NCBI RefSeq assembly: GCF_000807255.1
Contig: NZ_CP009268.1
Span: forward strand, 4,184,384-4,248,383
DNA length: 64,000 nucleotides
Direction: 5' to 3'
Source of the DNA: Clostridium pasteurianum DSM 525 = ATCC 6013
Lineage (GTDB): Bacteria > Bacillota > Clostridia > Clostridiales > Clostridiaceae
Positions 16,440-25,729 of the stretch are shown here, in pieces. Both the position numbers and the translations under genes were made by a program. A model generated the notes under the pieces. It made no database searches. It saw only the letters and a program-made list of their open reading frames with translations, and was not told the origin of the DNA. Each line of letters starts with the position of its first letter. The first letter of the stretch is position 1.

Positions 16440-17146
16440 TATTCTTCTACCACCCTTCCATCTCTTACATATATAATTTTTTGACCATATTTTGCTGAAT
16501 CAGGAGAATGAGTAACTTGCACAATAGTTTTTCCATTTTCCAAATTTATTTTTCTAAGTAATTCCATAACTTCTCTTCCTGTCTTACTATCTAAATTTCC
16601 TATAGGTTCATCTGCAAGTATTACATCAGGTTCATTAATAAGTGCCCTTGCGATTGCAACCCTTTGCTGTTGTCCTCCTGATAATTCTCTTGGTGTATGC
16701 TTTCTCCTATCCTTAAGACTTACTATTTCCAATATATTTTCTAATTTTTCTTTATAATCTTTAAGTTTTTTACCATCTAATAGTATCGGCAGCATTATAT
16801 TTTCTTCTACATTTAAGTTTGGTATAAGATTATAAAATTGAAATACAAATCCTACATCTCTTCTTCTCATAATACTTTGTGCTTTATCATTCATTACAGA
16901 AAGTTCTTTTCCCGATATTTTAACACTGCCGCTTGTAGGTTTATCTAATCCACCTAGTAAATATAAAAGAGTACTCTTTCCTGAGCCAGAAGGTCCCATT
17001 ATAGAAACAAATTCTCCTCTTTTTATTTTAAGATTAATATTTTTTAATATATCTACACTTTCTGTTCCTAGTTTATAAGTTTTATTAAGCTCTTTAGCTT
17101 CAATTATCACTTCATTTAAATCAGGCTGTCTCTGTAAAGCTTCCAT
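16439..17146 (-). CDS. ABC transporter ATP-binding protein (MacB/LolD class)
   Basis: 235 residues with Walker A 'GPSGSGKST', Q-loop 'FVFQFYNL', signature '[15 protein letters not shown]', Walker B 'VILADEPIGNLD' and the H-loop 'VTHSPD'. The order and motifs match the LolD/MacB/YknY class that drives FtsX-type permeases by a mechanotransmission cycle. It lies between the large FtsX-type permease (44 bases upstream) and the adaptor lipoprotein. The cargo cannot be read from sequence. Confidence 0.93.
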   Translation of the reverse strand: MEALQRQPDLNEVIIEAKELNKTYKLGTESVDILKNINLKIKRGEFVSIMGPSGSGKSTLLYLLGGLDKPTSGSVKISGKELSVMNDKAQSIMRRRDVGFVFQFYNLIPNLNVEENIMLPILLDGKKLKDYKEKLENILEIVSLKDRRKHTPRELSGGQQQRVAIARALINEPDVILADEPIGNLDSKTGREVMELLRKINLENGKTIVQVTHSPDSAKYGQKIIYVRDGRVVEE

Positions 17147-17190
17147 ATTAAATCAACTCCTTTTTATAACATTTTATTTCATACAAATAT

Positions 17191-19689
17191 TTATTCATAT
17201 TTTATAGCTTCAATGATATTTAGCTTTGAAGACTTCAAAGCAGGTATTATTGAAGAAATTAAAGTTATAATCATACCTAGTATTAAACAAGTTATAAATA
17301 TCTGTGCTTCATAATGTACAGGCATTGGAAAGTTTGCAGACTTTAATACGAAAGGCATAATATACGTAGATATAAGACCTCCAAATATACCCATAACAGC
17401 ACCTATAATTCCTACTGAAAATGCCTCTATAAACAACATTTTTATAGTCTGAATTTTACTCATACCTACAGAAGCCAATACCGCCAATTGCCTTTTTCTT
17501 TCCATAAAGCTTATTATAAAATTATTAAGTACACCAAATGCTCCAATAACAAGAGATACTACAGGAAATATTTTAATTATCATAAGCATCTGATTAATTT
17601 GTTTAGCATTTTGTTCCTCCATACTTCTCCATGAAATTGCATTTATTTGGTTTCCCTTAAATTGCTTACTTAAATTATCTGCTACTTCATCTGGATCTTT
17701 ATTGGTAGCAGCAAATATACTACCATATTGATTTAATTTAAAATCCTGCTTTAAATATTTCTCTGAAACTATAGCCATACTTCCATTATACATAAGAGTA
17801 CTAAAAGTTCCTGAAATTTTATAATCTCTATCACCATTAGCCGTTTTCAAAGTTATTACATCCCCAATATTTAGATTTAGACTTTGTCTTACACTTTCTG
17901 TTATCACAATTTCTCTATTATCATATAAATTTTTTAAAACATTATCTCTATTTTGAAGAAAATTTACATTCATAAAATCATTAAAATACTTAGGATTATA
18001 ACCATATATGCCCATAATATTACTATTGGTATCTTCAATCTTTGTAGAATTAGCAGAATACATACCAGCAGCCTCAGAAATACCATCAGTATTTCTTACC
18101 CTACTTAAAATATCATTATTTAAAACACCTCCATTACTGCTAATAAATACATCACACTTGGATATTTCATAAGCCTTTACCAGTTCTTTTCCTAAACTGA
18201 AACTTACTATATTTAGCATAAATAATGCAGATATACCTATAGTTAAAAGTGATATATTATTCAATATATTTTTATTATTCCTAAGATTTTTTGCGGCCAG
18301 TATTCCTTCATTTCTGAATATCAGTGCATATAATTTTTCAAGTATTATGACAAATAGTCTAGTAAAATATGGAACAATAATTACAACCCCAATAGTCCCT
18401 ATTACCATACCTATCAAATCTAAGAGAATAGCTATACCTCCTTTAATCGATAATCTAGGTAAAATTAAAGCAATTAAAATTAATACTAAAGCTAAGATAA
18501 ATTTCCATATCTTTTTTCTTTGAACAGTATCAATAGTATTTAAAACCACATCTTTCACTGAAAGTTTTGATACCTTTATTATGGGTATTATGGCACTAAA
18601 AGTGGAAACTGATACTGCAAAAATAAATGCTATAGCTATTTGATTCGTACTATAATTTATATTTATATCAATTCCACCTGCCTGACTGCTTAGTCCTATA
18701 GCTGCCAGTTTTACTATTCCTATTCCCACTACTATTCCTATTATACCCCCTATTATTCCATAAATTATGCTTTCACATATGAGCACTGAATCTGTCATAA
18801 ATTTAGTAGCTCCAATGCTCCTAAAAGTTCCTATTATGGGGAGCCTTTCTATTATAATAACTTTAAAAACTGTGTATATTATAAACACACTCATGGTTAA
18901 AACAATTATGAGCATAGCCATAAAAGCGGTACTTGTAGATTTGGTATTTTCATTTATTTCATCCATATCTATAGTTGGTTTCACATTATAGTTTTTGTAT
19001 GAATCTGTAAGTTGTTTTATAAGATTATCTGTATCCGATGGGTTTTTAGTTTTTAAATAAATTGTGGATGCCATTCCTCTAGCATCATTTAATTGCTGTG
19101 CAGTGGACTTTGGAATGATTGCTAAAATAGTTTTATCTTCTGTTTTAAATATTCCATCTGATTCTACAATACCTGCTACAGTAAAGATTTGATTATTATT
19201 ACTGAAATTTAACTTTAATTTATCACCAAGCTTAATATTATATTTATCTGATGACTTTTTACTTATAATGATTTTATTACCTTGAAATAGATTTATAGAT
19301 AAACTATCTATAAATTTAAGAGGATTCATACTTTCCAAATCATTATAATCTATACCAGTAAGCTGAACCGGTATAACTTCATCTATATTATAACTATATT
19401 GACCATTCACATTCATTTCTTCAACTATATAATCTAATTTATCTTTATATATCTGTGCCTTATTTGATAAAAAATAAGGTGAAGGTGATTCTTGACCTGC
19501 TGTAATCATTATTTCGGCACTTCCAAAAGCACTTTTTGCAATGTTAATTTGTGCTTCCTTTAGTGTAGATGCTATTCCATTGGCTGCAAAGAATAAAGCT
19601 GTTGAAGCCATAATGGAAATTACTACAAGAAATGTTCTAAGCTTTTTTTCTTTTATATTTCTAAGAACAAATTTTAATATTATATTCAT
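17191..19689 (-). CDS. FtsX-like ABC transporter permease, duplicated form
   Basis: 832 residues. The architecture is an N-terminal transmembrane helix (about 20-40), a large extracytoplasmic MacB-PCD-like domain (about 45-255), three helices (about 260-375), two further helices, then a second extracytoplasmic domain (about 505-680) and three C-terminal helices. This is the duplicated FtsX permease format of Gram-positive bacteria, so one chain supplies two permease units. It is first in the operon with the ATPase and adaptor. No sensor kinase or response regulator is adjacent, unlike bacitracin-type modules. Confidence 0.9.
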   Translation of the reverse strand: MNIILKFVLRNIKEKKLRTFLVVISIMASTALFFAANGIASTLKEAQINIAKSAFGSAEIMITAGQESPSPYFLSNKAQIYKDKLDYIVEEMNVNGQYSYNIDEVIPVQLTGIDYNDLESMNPLKFIDSLSINLFQGNKIIISKKSSDKYNIKLGDKLKLNFSNNNQIFTVAGIVESDGIFKTEDKTILAIIPKSTAQQLNDARGMASTIYLKTKNPSDTDNLIKQLTDSYKNYNVKPTIDMDEINENTKSTSTAFMAMLIIVLTMSVFIIYTVFKVIIIERLPIIGTFRSIGATKFMTDSVLICESIIYGIIGGIIGIVVGIGIVKLAAIGLSSQAGGIDININYSTNQIAIAFIFAVSVSTFSAIIPIIKVSKLSVKDVVLNTIDTVQRKKIWKFILALVLILIALILPRLSIKGGIAILLDLIGMVIGTIGVVIIVPYFTRLFVIILEKLYALIFRNEGILAAKNLRNNKNILNNISLLTIGISALFMLNIVSFSLGKELVKAYEISKCDVFISSNGGVLNNDILSRVRNTDGISEAAGMYSANSTKIEDTNSNIMGIYGYNPKYFNDFMNVNFLQNRDNVLKNLYDNREIVITESVRQSLNLNIGDVITLKTANGDRDYKISGTFSTLMYNGSMAIVSEKYLKQDFKLNQYGSIFAATNKDPDEVADNLSKQFKGNQINAISWRSMEEQNAKQINQMLMIIKIFPVVSLVIGAFGVLNNFIISFMERKRQLAVLASVGMSKIQTIKMLFIEAFSVGIIGAVMGIFGGLISTYIMPFVLKSANFPMPVHYEAQIFITCLILGMIITLISSIIPALKSSKLNIIEAIKYE

Positions 19690-20062
19690 ACACTCCCCCC
19701 TAAATCCATATATTTTATTATCGTCTACAATATTCTAATCTTTACATTTATATAATAAATGAATATACATCGTCTGTCAATGTATATAATATATAAATAT
19801 ATGCCTGTTTCTTTTATAACTATTATTTTTACATAACGTAATTTTAATGAGTTATTCTAAGTTTTGTCATCTTTATAAAATTCAGAATTTATAAAAACTA
19901 TAAATAAAAAATTCTATATTTATTACTATAATCATGTATATAATCTAATTATAATTTTAAAACCTTAATTAAATCTTAATTAAATCTTATTTTTTTTTAA
20001 TAATAAAATAGTACCTAACCATTTATAAATCTTTCAGTCAGATACTATTTATTAATGATAGT
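19690..20062. other. Non-coding stretch upstream of the efflux operon
   Basis: AT-rich sequence with no supported ORF. The proximal part should hold the efflux promoter, but no clean -35/-10 pair was identified. The distal part holds the terminator-like hairpin at 20008-20053. Confidence 0.5.
20008..20053 (-). terminator. Terminator-like hairpin after the truncated ORF
   Basis: On the minus strand, AATAGTATCTGAC pairs (with G-U wobbles) with GGTTAGGTACTATT, followed by TTATTATT. It lies ten bases after the stop codon at 20063, which supports the view that the reading frame there is the remnant of a real gene. Confidence 0.55.
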
Positions 20063-20278
20063 TTATTCAGCAACTTCTGCATCTGCTTTAATCACACGAA
20101 CTGTTCCATGTGAATGGTGAGGTGATGCATAAAATTTATCTATTATTATAGACATCAAACTCCAAATATAAATATGCAGGATTCTCCAGTTTTCTAATGG
20201 TTGAGCAGAATTAAGGGCGGTACTCACTTCTATAAGTGAAGTGTAGTTTATGGTGAGTACAATAATAATTATAAAACT
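20063..20278 (-). pseudogene. 3' remnant of an unidentified gene
   Basis: An open frame of 71 codons ending at TAA 20063, with no credible start or ribosome binding site. The upper part is hydrophobic ('SFIIIIVLTINYTSLIEVST'). The tail 'IDKFYASPHHSHGTVRVI' followed by 'KADAEVAE' has protein-like composition unlike the neighbouring AT-rich DNA. A hairpin terminator follows. It is probably the C-terminal stub of a membrane protein whose 5' part was deleted. The family was not recognised, and a chance ORF is possible. Confidence 0.4.
20220..20261. repeat. Inverted repeat GTACTCAC...GTGAGTAC
   Basis: Perfect 8-bp arms enclose about 25 bases that themselves contain CACTTC-TATA-AGTG. It overlaps the gene remnant. 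It may be a hairpin left from the deletion or a chance palindrome. Confidence 0.35.
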
Positions 20279-20320
20279 TTAATTATTATATGGGTATTTA
20301 TAATTTCAACTAATCAAATA

Positions 20321-20367
20321 AAAAATCATATTAGCCACAAATTAATTTATGGTTAATATGATTTTTT
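20321..20367 (-). terminator. Terminator of the amino-acid ABC operon
   Basis: AAAAATCATATTAGCC pairs with GGTTAATATGATTTTTT around the loop ACAAATTAATTTAT. It lies directly after the second permease stop codon and is symmetrical. Confidence 0.88.
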
Positions 20368-20392
20368 ACTTAATAGGATTTAAAAATACATT

Positions 20393-21034
20393 TTAATAAG
20401 CTGTCTTTAATTGTTGTCTGTGTGCTATAAAGGATAATGTATAATTTATCACAAAGTATATTAATGCTAGCATACCAAATATACCAAATACTTGCGCCGT
20501 AGTACTATATTGACCCATTATTATCATTCCTTTACCTGTTAACTCTTCAATTCCTACTACCCATACAAAAGATGTATCTTTAATTACAGTCACAAAGGTA
20601 GAAACTAATGGTGGAACCATGTTACGAAGCGCTTGTGGTAAAACAATATGAATTAATATTCTAACATATCCAAAGCCTTGAGATTGTGCTGCTTCCCATT
20701 GTCCTTTAGCAATTGAGTTTAAGCCAGCACGAATAATTTCCGCAACAATTGCACTGGTGAATATAGTCATAGCTAAAATTCCTGAATTTATTGGCTGTAA
20801 TTTTGTCATAAACCGTATAGAAAGTATAAACAGCAATAGTGGTGTGTTACGAACAATCTCAATATAAAAAGTGGCTATAGGACTTACAACTTTATGGTTT
20901 ACAAATCTTGCAATTCCCAAGATTATCCCAACAATACTACTAAATATTATAGTCATTATTGCTATATATAAAGTAGTACCTAAACCTTTAAGTAAAAATG
21001 TAAATATTTCTGGTTTAAAAAGTTCTGTTATCAT
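20393..21034 (-). CDS. Polar amino-acid ABC transporter permease (second subunit)
   Basis: 213 residues with about five membrane helices and the EAA loop '[28 protein letters not shown]', placing it in the HisMQ/GlnP permease family. '[14 protein letters not shown]' is the family's N-terminal signature. The start overlaps the first permease's stop by four bases. Together with the first permease it should form the membrane heterodimer for uptake of a glutamine-, glutamate- or aspartate-type amino acid. The exact substrate cannot be read. Confidence 0.92.
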   Translation of the reverse strand: MITELFKPEIFTFLLKGLGTTLYIAIMTIIFSSIVGIILGIARFVNHKVVSPIATFYIEIVRNTPLLLFILSIRFMTKLQPINSGILAMTIFTSAIVAEIIRAGLNSIAKGQWEAAQSQGFGYVRILIHIVLPQALRNMVPPLVSTFVTVIKDTSFVWVVGIEELTGKGMIIMGQYSTTAQVFGIFGMLALIYFVINYTLSFIAHRQQLKTAY

Positions 21035-21717
21035 ATTGCCACCCCCATTTTACGTTCTAATCTTGCTGCAAATCTAGCTATAGGTAAGCATAATAATAAA
21101 TATAATAAAGCTGTTACTACATAAGCTGGCCCATAATAAAGATTATTACTTGACCAAGAATCAGCAGTATACATTAAATCTCCTCCAGCTACCATAGCCA
21201 TTACAGAAGTATTTTTTACAAGACTTACAACTTGATTAGTAAGTGGTGGAAATATAAGTTTTATTGCCTGTGGCAGAACTATGTATCTCATAGTCTGCAT
21301 ATAATTAAATCCCTGAGAAATAGCCGCTTCCGTTTGTCCCTTTGCTACAGCCTGTATACCAGCCCTTACTACCTCTGCTATATAAGCTCCATGATATATC
21401 CCAATTCCTAAAATACCAACTACAAAAACTGATAACTTTATGCCTAAATGAGGAAGCATATTATACAAGAAAAATATTTGTATTACTAACGGTGTATTTT
21501 GTATTACGGAAATGTAAATTTTGTTTATTCTTTTAGGTATTCTGTAGTGCAGTGCACCAAATATACCAAAGATTACTCCAAGTACTAATGCTAAAACTAA
21601 TGCTAATATAGATAATATAATCGTGTTTAAAAATCCATGACCAAAAACAGACCACTCTCTAAAAAGAGCTTCCCATTTAAATATTGCAAAAGGATTAGAC
21701 ACTATTGTATACCCCAT
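21031..21717 (-). CDS. Polar amino-acid ABC transporter permease (first subunit)
   Basis: 228 residues, HisMQ family, with '[18 protein letters not shown]' and the EAA loop '[28 protein letters not shown]'. The N-terminus overlaps the 3' end of the binding-protein gene by 16 bases, and its own 3' end overlaps the next permease, so the operon is tightly coupled. Partner of the second permease, the GlnH-like lipoprotein and the GlnQ-like ATPase. Confidence 0.92.
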   Translation of the reverse strand: MGYTIVSNPFAIFKWEALFREWSVFGHGFLNTIILSILALVLALVLGVIFGIFGALHYRIPKRINKIYISVIQNTPLVIQIFFLYNMLPHLGIKLSVFVVGILGIGIYHGAYIAEVVRAGIQAVAKGQTEAAISQGFNYMQTMRYIVLPQAIKLIFPPLTNQVVSLVKNTSVMAMVAGGDLMYTADSWSSNNLYYGPAYVVTALLYLLLCLPIARFAARLERKMGVAI

Positions 21718-22526
21718 TTCTTGATAAGTTTATCAAGCTCTCCTGATTTTTTCATTTCATCTATAGTCTCATTTATAGTTTTAGCTAATTCATCATTTCC
21801 TTTTTTAGATGCTATACCATATTCTTGTGGAGTAAAACGTTCATTTAAAATTGTAGTAGAATTATCTAAGTATCCATATAAAATAGATCCATCAACTGAG
21901 AAACAATCTACACGTCCAGAATCCAAAGCTGCTTTAATTTCTGGATAACTTGAAAACTCTAGGAATTTAACATCACTTCCAACCTTTTTAGCTGATTCTT
22001 GTATTGCCTGCTTACTTGTAGCACTTTGAGCTACACCTATAGTCTTACCATTTAATCCCTTTAAATCTTTAATTCCTGAACTCTTTTTAACCATTAGTCC
22101 TACACTATCCTTAAAATATGGTTCAGAAAAATTATAACTTTTCTTACGTTCATCAGTTATTGTAAAAGTAGCTGCAATCATATCTACGTCTCCACTATCT
22201 AAAAGAGGACCTCTTGTCTTTGCAGTTACAGCTTCAAATTCAATTTTATTTTCATCGCCTAAAATCTTTTTAGCAACTGCTTTAGATAAATCTATTTCAA
22301 ATCCTTCAATTTTTGAAGTTTTAGGATCTTTGTATCCAAATTTAGGTACATCTACTTTAACTCCAACCTTTAAAGTTCCTCTATCTTTTATAGCTTTTAT
22401 ATCTGAACCAGCTGCACCTGAATCTGATTTTTGTGAAGATGAACTACAACCTGTTAAAGCAATAATAGTTACTGTCAATAATAAACCTATAATAACCTTT
22501 AGTTTTTTCATATTATATTCCTCCAA
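21702..22526 (-). CDS. Amino-acid ABC transporter substrate-binding lipoprotein
   Basis: 274 residues. The signal peptide has the lipobox 'LTGCSS' (Cys about 27). 'IKDRGTLKVGVKVDVPKFGYKD' followed by 'GFEIDLSKAVAKKILG' is the SBP_bac_3 opening, and 'SGDVDMIAATFTITDERKK' and 'LDSGRVDCFSVDGSIL' are typical of glutamate/glutamine-type binding proteins. The mature protein is tethered outside the membrane and delivers its ligand to the two permeases. Ligand identity is inferred only to the level of polar amino acid. Confidence 0.92.
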   Translation of the reverse strand: MEEYNMKKLKVIIGLLLTVTIIALTGCSSSSQKSDSGAAGSDIKAIKDRGTLKVGVKVDVPKFGYKDPKTSKIEGFEIDLSKAVAKKILGDENKIEFEAVTAKTRGPLLDSGDVDMIAATFTITDERKKSYNFSEPYFKDSVGLMVKKSSGIKDLKGLNGKTIGVAQSATSKQAIQESAKKVGSDVKFLEFSSYPEIKAALDSGRVDCFSVDGSILYGYLDNSTTILNERFTPQEYGIASKKGNDELAKTINETIDEMKKSGELDKLIKKWGIQ

Positions 22527-22545
22527 TTTTATTTATATATAATTT

Positions 22546-23271
22546 TTAATGCATTATACGACTTAAAAATTGTTTAGTTCTATCATGAGTTGGATTAGTG
22601 AAAAAATGTTCCGGTTCTCCCTCCTCTAAAATCTGTCCACCATCAACAAATATCACTCTGTCTGCTACTTTACGAGCAAATCCCATCTCGTGGGTAACAA
22701 TTACCATAGTAATGCCTTCTTCTGCAAGACTAGCAATAACATCTAAAACTTCCTGAATCATTTCCGGATCTAAGGCAGATGTTGGTTCATCAAAAAGTAT
22801 AGTCTTTGGTTTCATATTTAAAGCTCTCGCAATTGCCACACGCTGTTGCTGACCACCTGAAAGTTGGGAAGGATATGAATTAGCCTTATCTTTCAAACCA
22901 ACTTTTTCTAAGTACATCATGGCTGACTCAGTTGCTTCTTTTTTAGAAACCCCTTTAAGTAATACCGGTGCCAAAGTTAAATTTTCAAGTACTGTTTTAT
23001 GTGGATATAAGTTAAATTGTTGAAAAACCATAGCCACTGATTGTCTTATTTTATTAATAGGAGCCTTAGGCCCAGTAATATCAACGTCATCTATTATTAC
23101 CTTGCCTTCAGATGGTTTTTCTAATAGATTCATACTTCTGATTAATGTACTTTTCCCAGAACCACTAGGTCCAATTATGACTAATTTTTCACCATTTGAA
23201 ACTGTTAAATCAACACCTTTTAATACATGTGCTTTACCGTATCTTTTATGAACACCTTCTAATTTAATCAA
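22546..23271 (-). CDS. glnQ: Polar amino-acid ABC transporter ATP-binding protein
   Basis: 241 residues from TTG 23271, which has GAGGTGAT at the right distance; the frame is open 51 bases further upstream, but that part reads as leader. Walker A 'GPSGSGKST', signature '[15 protein letters not shown]', Walker B '[15 protein letters not shown]' and H-loop 'VTHEMGF' are all present, and it is full length for GlnQ/ArtM-type ATPases. First gene of the four-gene uptake operon, read glnQ, binding protein, permease, permease. Confidence 0.92.
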   Translation of the reverse strand: MIKLEGVHKRYGKAHVLKGVDLTVSNGEKLVIIGPSGSGKSTLIRSMNLLEKPSEGKVIIDDVDITGPKAPINKIRQSVAMVFQQFNLYPHKTVLENLTLAPVLLKGVSKKEATESAMMYLEKVGLKDKANSYPSQLSGGQQQRVAIARALNMKPKTILFDEPTSALDPEMIQEVLDVIASLAEEGITMVIVTHEMGFARKVADRVIFVDGGQILEEGEPEHFFTNPTHDRTKQFLSRIMH

Positions 23272-23595
23272 ATTTATCACCTCATAACTATTTATCAATA
23301 ATAGATATAGTATAAAAATCAAGCTATTATTTTTATCAATTTGTATAATATCATTTTACATCTGCAACTATGTAAAACTATATAAACCTACATTTATTTT
23401 TTTTATTTTATTAAAAATCATTATATTTTTTTACTAATTATTTAATATTGTATAGATATTTATGCCAATTATACTAGAAAAAATATCAACAAATATTAAA
23501 TACTATATATCAAAATAATAAATATTTATTAAATTTAATAACATATTTATTTATCTAGGCAATTCTTTTTTAATAAGTACAAAATAAATTAAAAT
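23272..23595. other. Non-coding spacer between the amino-acid ABC operon and the MutS-like gene
   Basis: AT-rich. It should contain the promoter of the ABC operon, but there is no T-box, riboswitch or clear operator that I can recognise. It ends at the terminator of the MutS-like gene. Confidence 0.5.
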
Positions 23596-23626
23596 GGCTG
23601 TGGCACTAATTTTTAGTGCCACAGCC
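23596..23626 (-). terminator. Terminator of the MutS-like gene
   Basis: GGCTGTGGCACTAA (23596-23609) pairs perfectly over 14 bp with 23613-23626 around a three-base loop. The minus strand then reads ATTTTAATTT. Confidence 0.92.
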
Positions 23627-23636
23627 ACTTTCCCAT

Positions 23637-25397
23637 CTATTCTTTGTCACATTTTAGAATTCCCTCAATACGTCTATTGGTATTTTCAATAATTTCATCT
23701 GGATAATTGAGGAACTTAAGCAGTTTTACTGCATTTCTAGTCCTACATACCCCAGGCTTTAATTTATAATCAAAGACCATACCATCTTTGTCTATATCCT
23801 CTGTAAAATAGAAAAGGTTGTACTTATCCATTAGCATATCTGTAAGTTCTATATCATGTGTAGCAACAACAGCAAGTGCATTATGTCTTTCAAGATACTT
23901 TAATATTTCTATAGATGCGTTAACTCTCTCCACAGGATTAGTTCCTCTAAATATTTCATCTATTATGCAAAGAAGGGGATAATCCTTTCCACTTTCCTCA
24001 ATTATTCTAAGCAGAGCCTCTGCCTCTCTAAAATAATAACTTTTGCCACCCATTATATTGTCTTCAGGACTTATAGACGTCATTATCTTAAAAAAACTTG
24101 CTTTATAATAGGACGAGGTAGTTATATATATAGTTTGTGCTAAAACTGCATTTACACCTATAGTTCTTAAAAATGTAGATTTTCCTGACATATTAGACCC
24201 CGTTAGTATAATACCTTTATCACTTATATTAATTGAATTAGAAACAGCATTATCTATAAGAGGGTGAATTAATTCCTCAGCTTCTAGATATTTAGTATCA
24301 TCAGTAAAATTAGGATGAGAATAAAATTTAAGACCATCTCTATAAGCTGCTATTGAAAGCATTGCATCTATTTCTCCAATAATGACATATAATCTTTTTA
24401 AATCTTCCTGATACTTTTTTATTAAATTTATACAAGAAAAAAATTGATTTTCCTCAAATAATAAAATTACGTACAAAATTTCTGCTATACCTGTTTGATC
24501 AATTCCCTCTATTCTTCCAACTCCTGCAGATCTTTTAGTTATACTAAAAACTCTTCTACTCAATTCACCCAGTAGATCTTTATAACTTTTAAATTTTTCA
24601 CAGGAAATCTTTGAAATATCATTGCCAGCAACTATTATGTTATTTAGATATCCTATGCATGAAACATACTTAGTTATTCTTTTTTTAATCTTATTATGTA
24701 TAATATAATTTACACAAAGAGCAATAAAAGTAATAAAAATTGCATTTAAATTCTTCGTGATCAAGAAAAATACTATAGATGCTACTGGAACAATAGCCAT
24801 TACTATACAAATAGGTCTTAATCTTATATCTGCATTTATATCATTCCATAATAAATCTGGTATATCATTTATCTTTTTTCTATTAAGTTTTAAAAGGTAC
24901 ATTCCCAATTCTTCTCTGAATTTTTTGTCATTTTGCATTAGATTTATAATTTCATTTCTATCTTTTAAATCCTGTTCCTTGAATAGTGGAGTTCTAAGTA
25001 TTTTATATAGAGCTTCTTCCCCTGGTGATGTCAAGGTTCTATCAATTAGCTTATAAACCTCATCCATAGTTAAATCTGACCAAGTTTGATCATCCAGGTA
25101 AAATTCATTATCATTTTCATATCTTATATAGTCGAATATACTTCTTATACTTTTAAAATCTCTTTTTCTTTCTACATCTTTTCCCCATTCTTTAATAAAT
25201 GTTTTATATAATCCTTCCAGTATTAATTTTTTTCTTATATAGAATACCATAAAAACTATAAATATTAGCGGTAATAAACCTACAAGATAAATATAATTTA
25301 TACGTATTCCTTGAGTTATTAACACTGCCCCTATAAAGATTGTTACAATTAAAAATATATTTGTAAAAAAATTGGCTACCTGTTCATCCATATTCAT
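23637..25397 (-). CDS. Membrane-associated MutS-like ATPase
   Basis: 586 residues. The C-terminal MutS domain V has Walker A 'LTGSNMSGKSTFLRTIG', Walker B 'LLCIIDEIFRGTN' and 'VVATHDIEL'. Unlike MutS, there is no mismatch-recognition domain. The N-terminus has two hydrophobic helices (about 14-55), and a second pair lies near 195-235, so the ATPase core is probably tethered to the membrane. This is the group of MutS-related proteins often found in clostridia, for which no function is settled. It has its own terminator and is apparently monocistronic. Confidence 0.85.
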   Translation of the reverse strand: MNMDEQVANFFTNIFLIVTIFIGAVLITQGIRINYIYLVGLLPLIFIVFMVFYIRKKLILEGLYKTFIKEWGKDVERKRDFKSIRSIFDYIRYENDNEFYLDDQTWSDLTMDEVYKLIDRTLTSPGEEALYKILRTPLFKEQDLKDRNEIINLMQNDKKFREELGMYLLKLNRKKINDIPDLLWNDINADIRLRPICIVMAIVPVASIVFFLITKNLNAIFITFIALCVNYIIHNKIKKRITKYVSCIGYLNNIIVAGNDISKISCEKFKSYKDLLGELSRRVFSITKRSAGVGRIEGIDQTGIAEILYVILLFEENQFFSCINLIKKYQEDLKRLYVIIGEIDAMLSIAAYRDGLKFYSHPNFTDDTKYLEAEELIHPLIDNAVSNSINISDKGIILTGSNMSGKSTFLRTIGVNAVLAQTIYITTSSYYKASFFKIMTSISPEDNIMGGKSYYFREAEALLRIIEESGKDYPLLCIIDEIFRGTNPVERVNASIEILKYLERHNALAVVATHDIELTDMLMDKYNLFYFTEDIDKDGMVFDYKLKPGVCRTRNAVKLLKFLNYPDEIIENTNRRIEGILKCDKE

Positions 25398-25553
25398 CTT
25401 CCTTTCTTTAAATAAATATAATTTATTTTAACTTATAATAATTAAAAGAAATCTATTTATTATAATAGTTTACTTTATGGAAAATCAGATGTCTATATCT
25501 GCATCTTTAATTATAAACCTTTATTCTTTACATTTATAATTAAACTTTATTTA

Positions 25554-25645
25554 TAGACATCTAATTTATAATTAAATATTAATAAGAATAGATAAGATAA
25601 GTAAGCTTATCTAGAAAATCTAAATTTATATTTCACATTAAATAT
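25554..25645. repeat. Short dispersed AT-rich repeat, copy 1
   Basis: Similar by eye to about 46343-46436: both share TATAGA-ATC, TAATTAAAT and the run ATCTAAATTTATATTTCA near their 3' ends. This copy has an internal hairpin AGATAAG/CTTATCT. Non-coding, upstream of the zinc-type binding-protein promoter. Similarity in AT-rich DNA is easily overestimated. Confidence 0.4.
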
Positions 25646-25649
25646 GGGA

Positions 25650-25679
25650 TTGACTTAAACTGGCAATAAAGTGTAAAAT
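25650..25679 (+). promoter_or_regulatory. Promoter of the zinc-type binding-protein gene
   Basis: TTGACT (25650-25655), an 18-base spacer, TAAAAT (25674-25679). The large palindrome at 25678-25714 begins at the -10 element and covers the expected start point. Confidence 0.7.
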
Positions 25680-25714
25680 ATATGTAAATGCAAACAAATT
25701 GCATTTACATATAT
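25678..25714 (+). promoter_or_regulatory. Perfect 16-bp-arm palindrome (likely operator)
   Basis: ATATATGTAAATGCAA (25678-25693), loop ACAAA, then the exact complement TTGCATTTACATATAT (25699-25714). Its position over the -10 and start region suggests a repressor site, plausibly metal-responsive given the downstream gene. It does not match the Zur or AdcR consensus that I know. Confidence 0.6.
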
Positions 25715-25729
25715 GAAGAGGTGATTAAC

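Noticed and set aside
25688-25729. ATG 25688 as start of the zinc-type binding protein
   Set aside because: It is inside the operator palindrome with no ribosome binding site; TTG 25730 has GAGGTGAT and begins the signal peptide properly.
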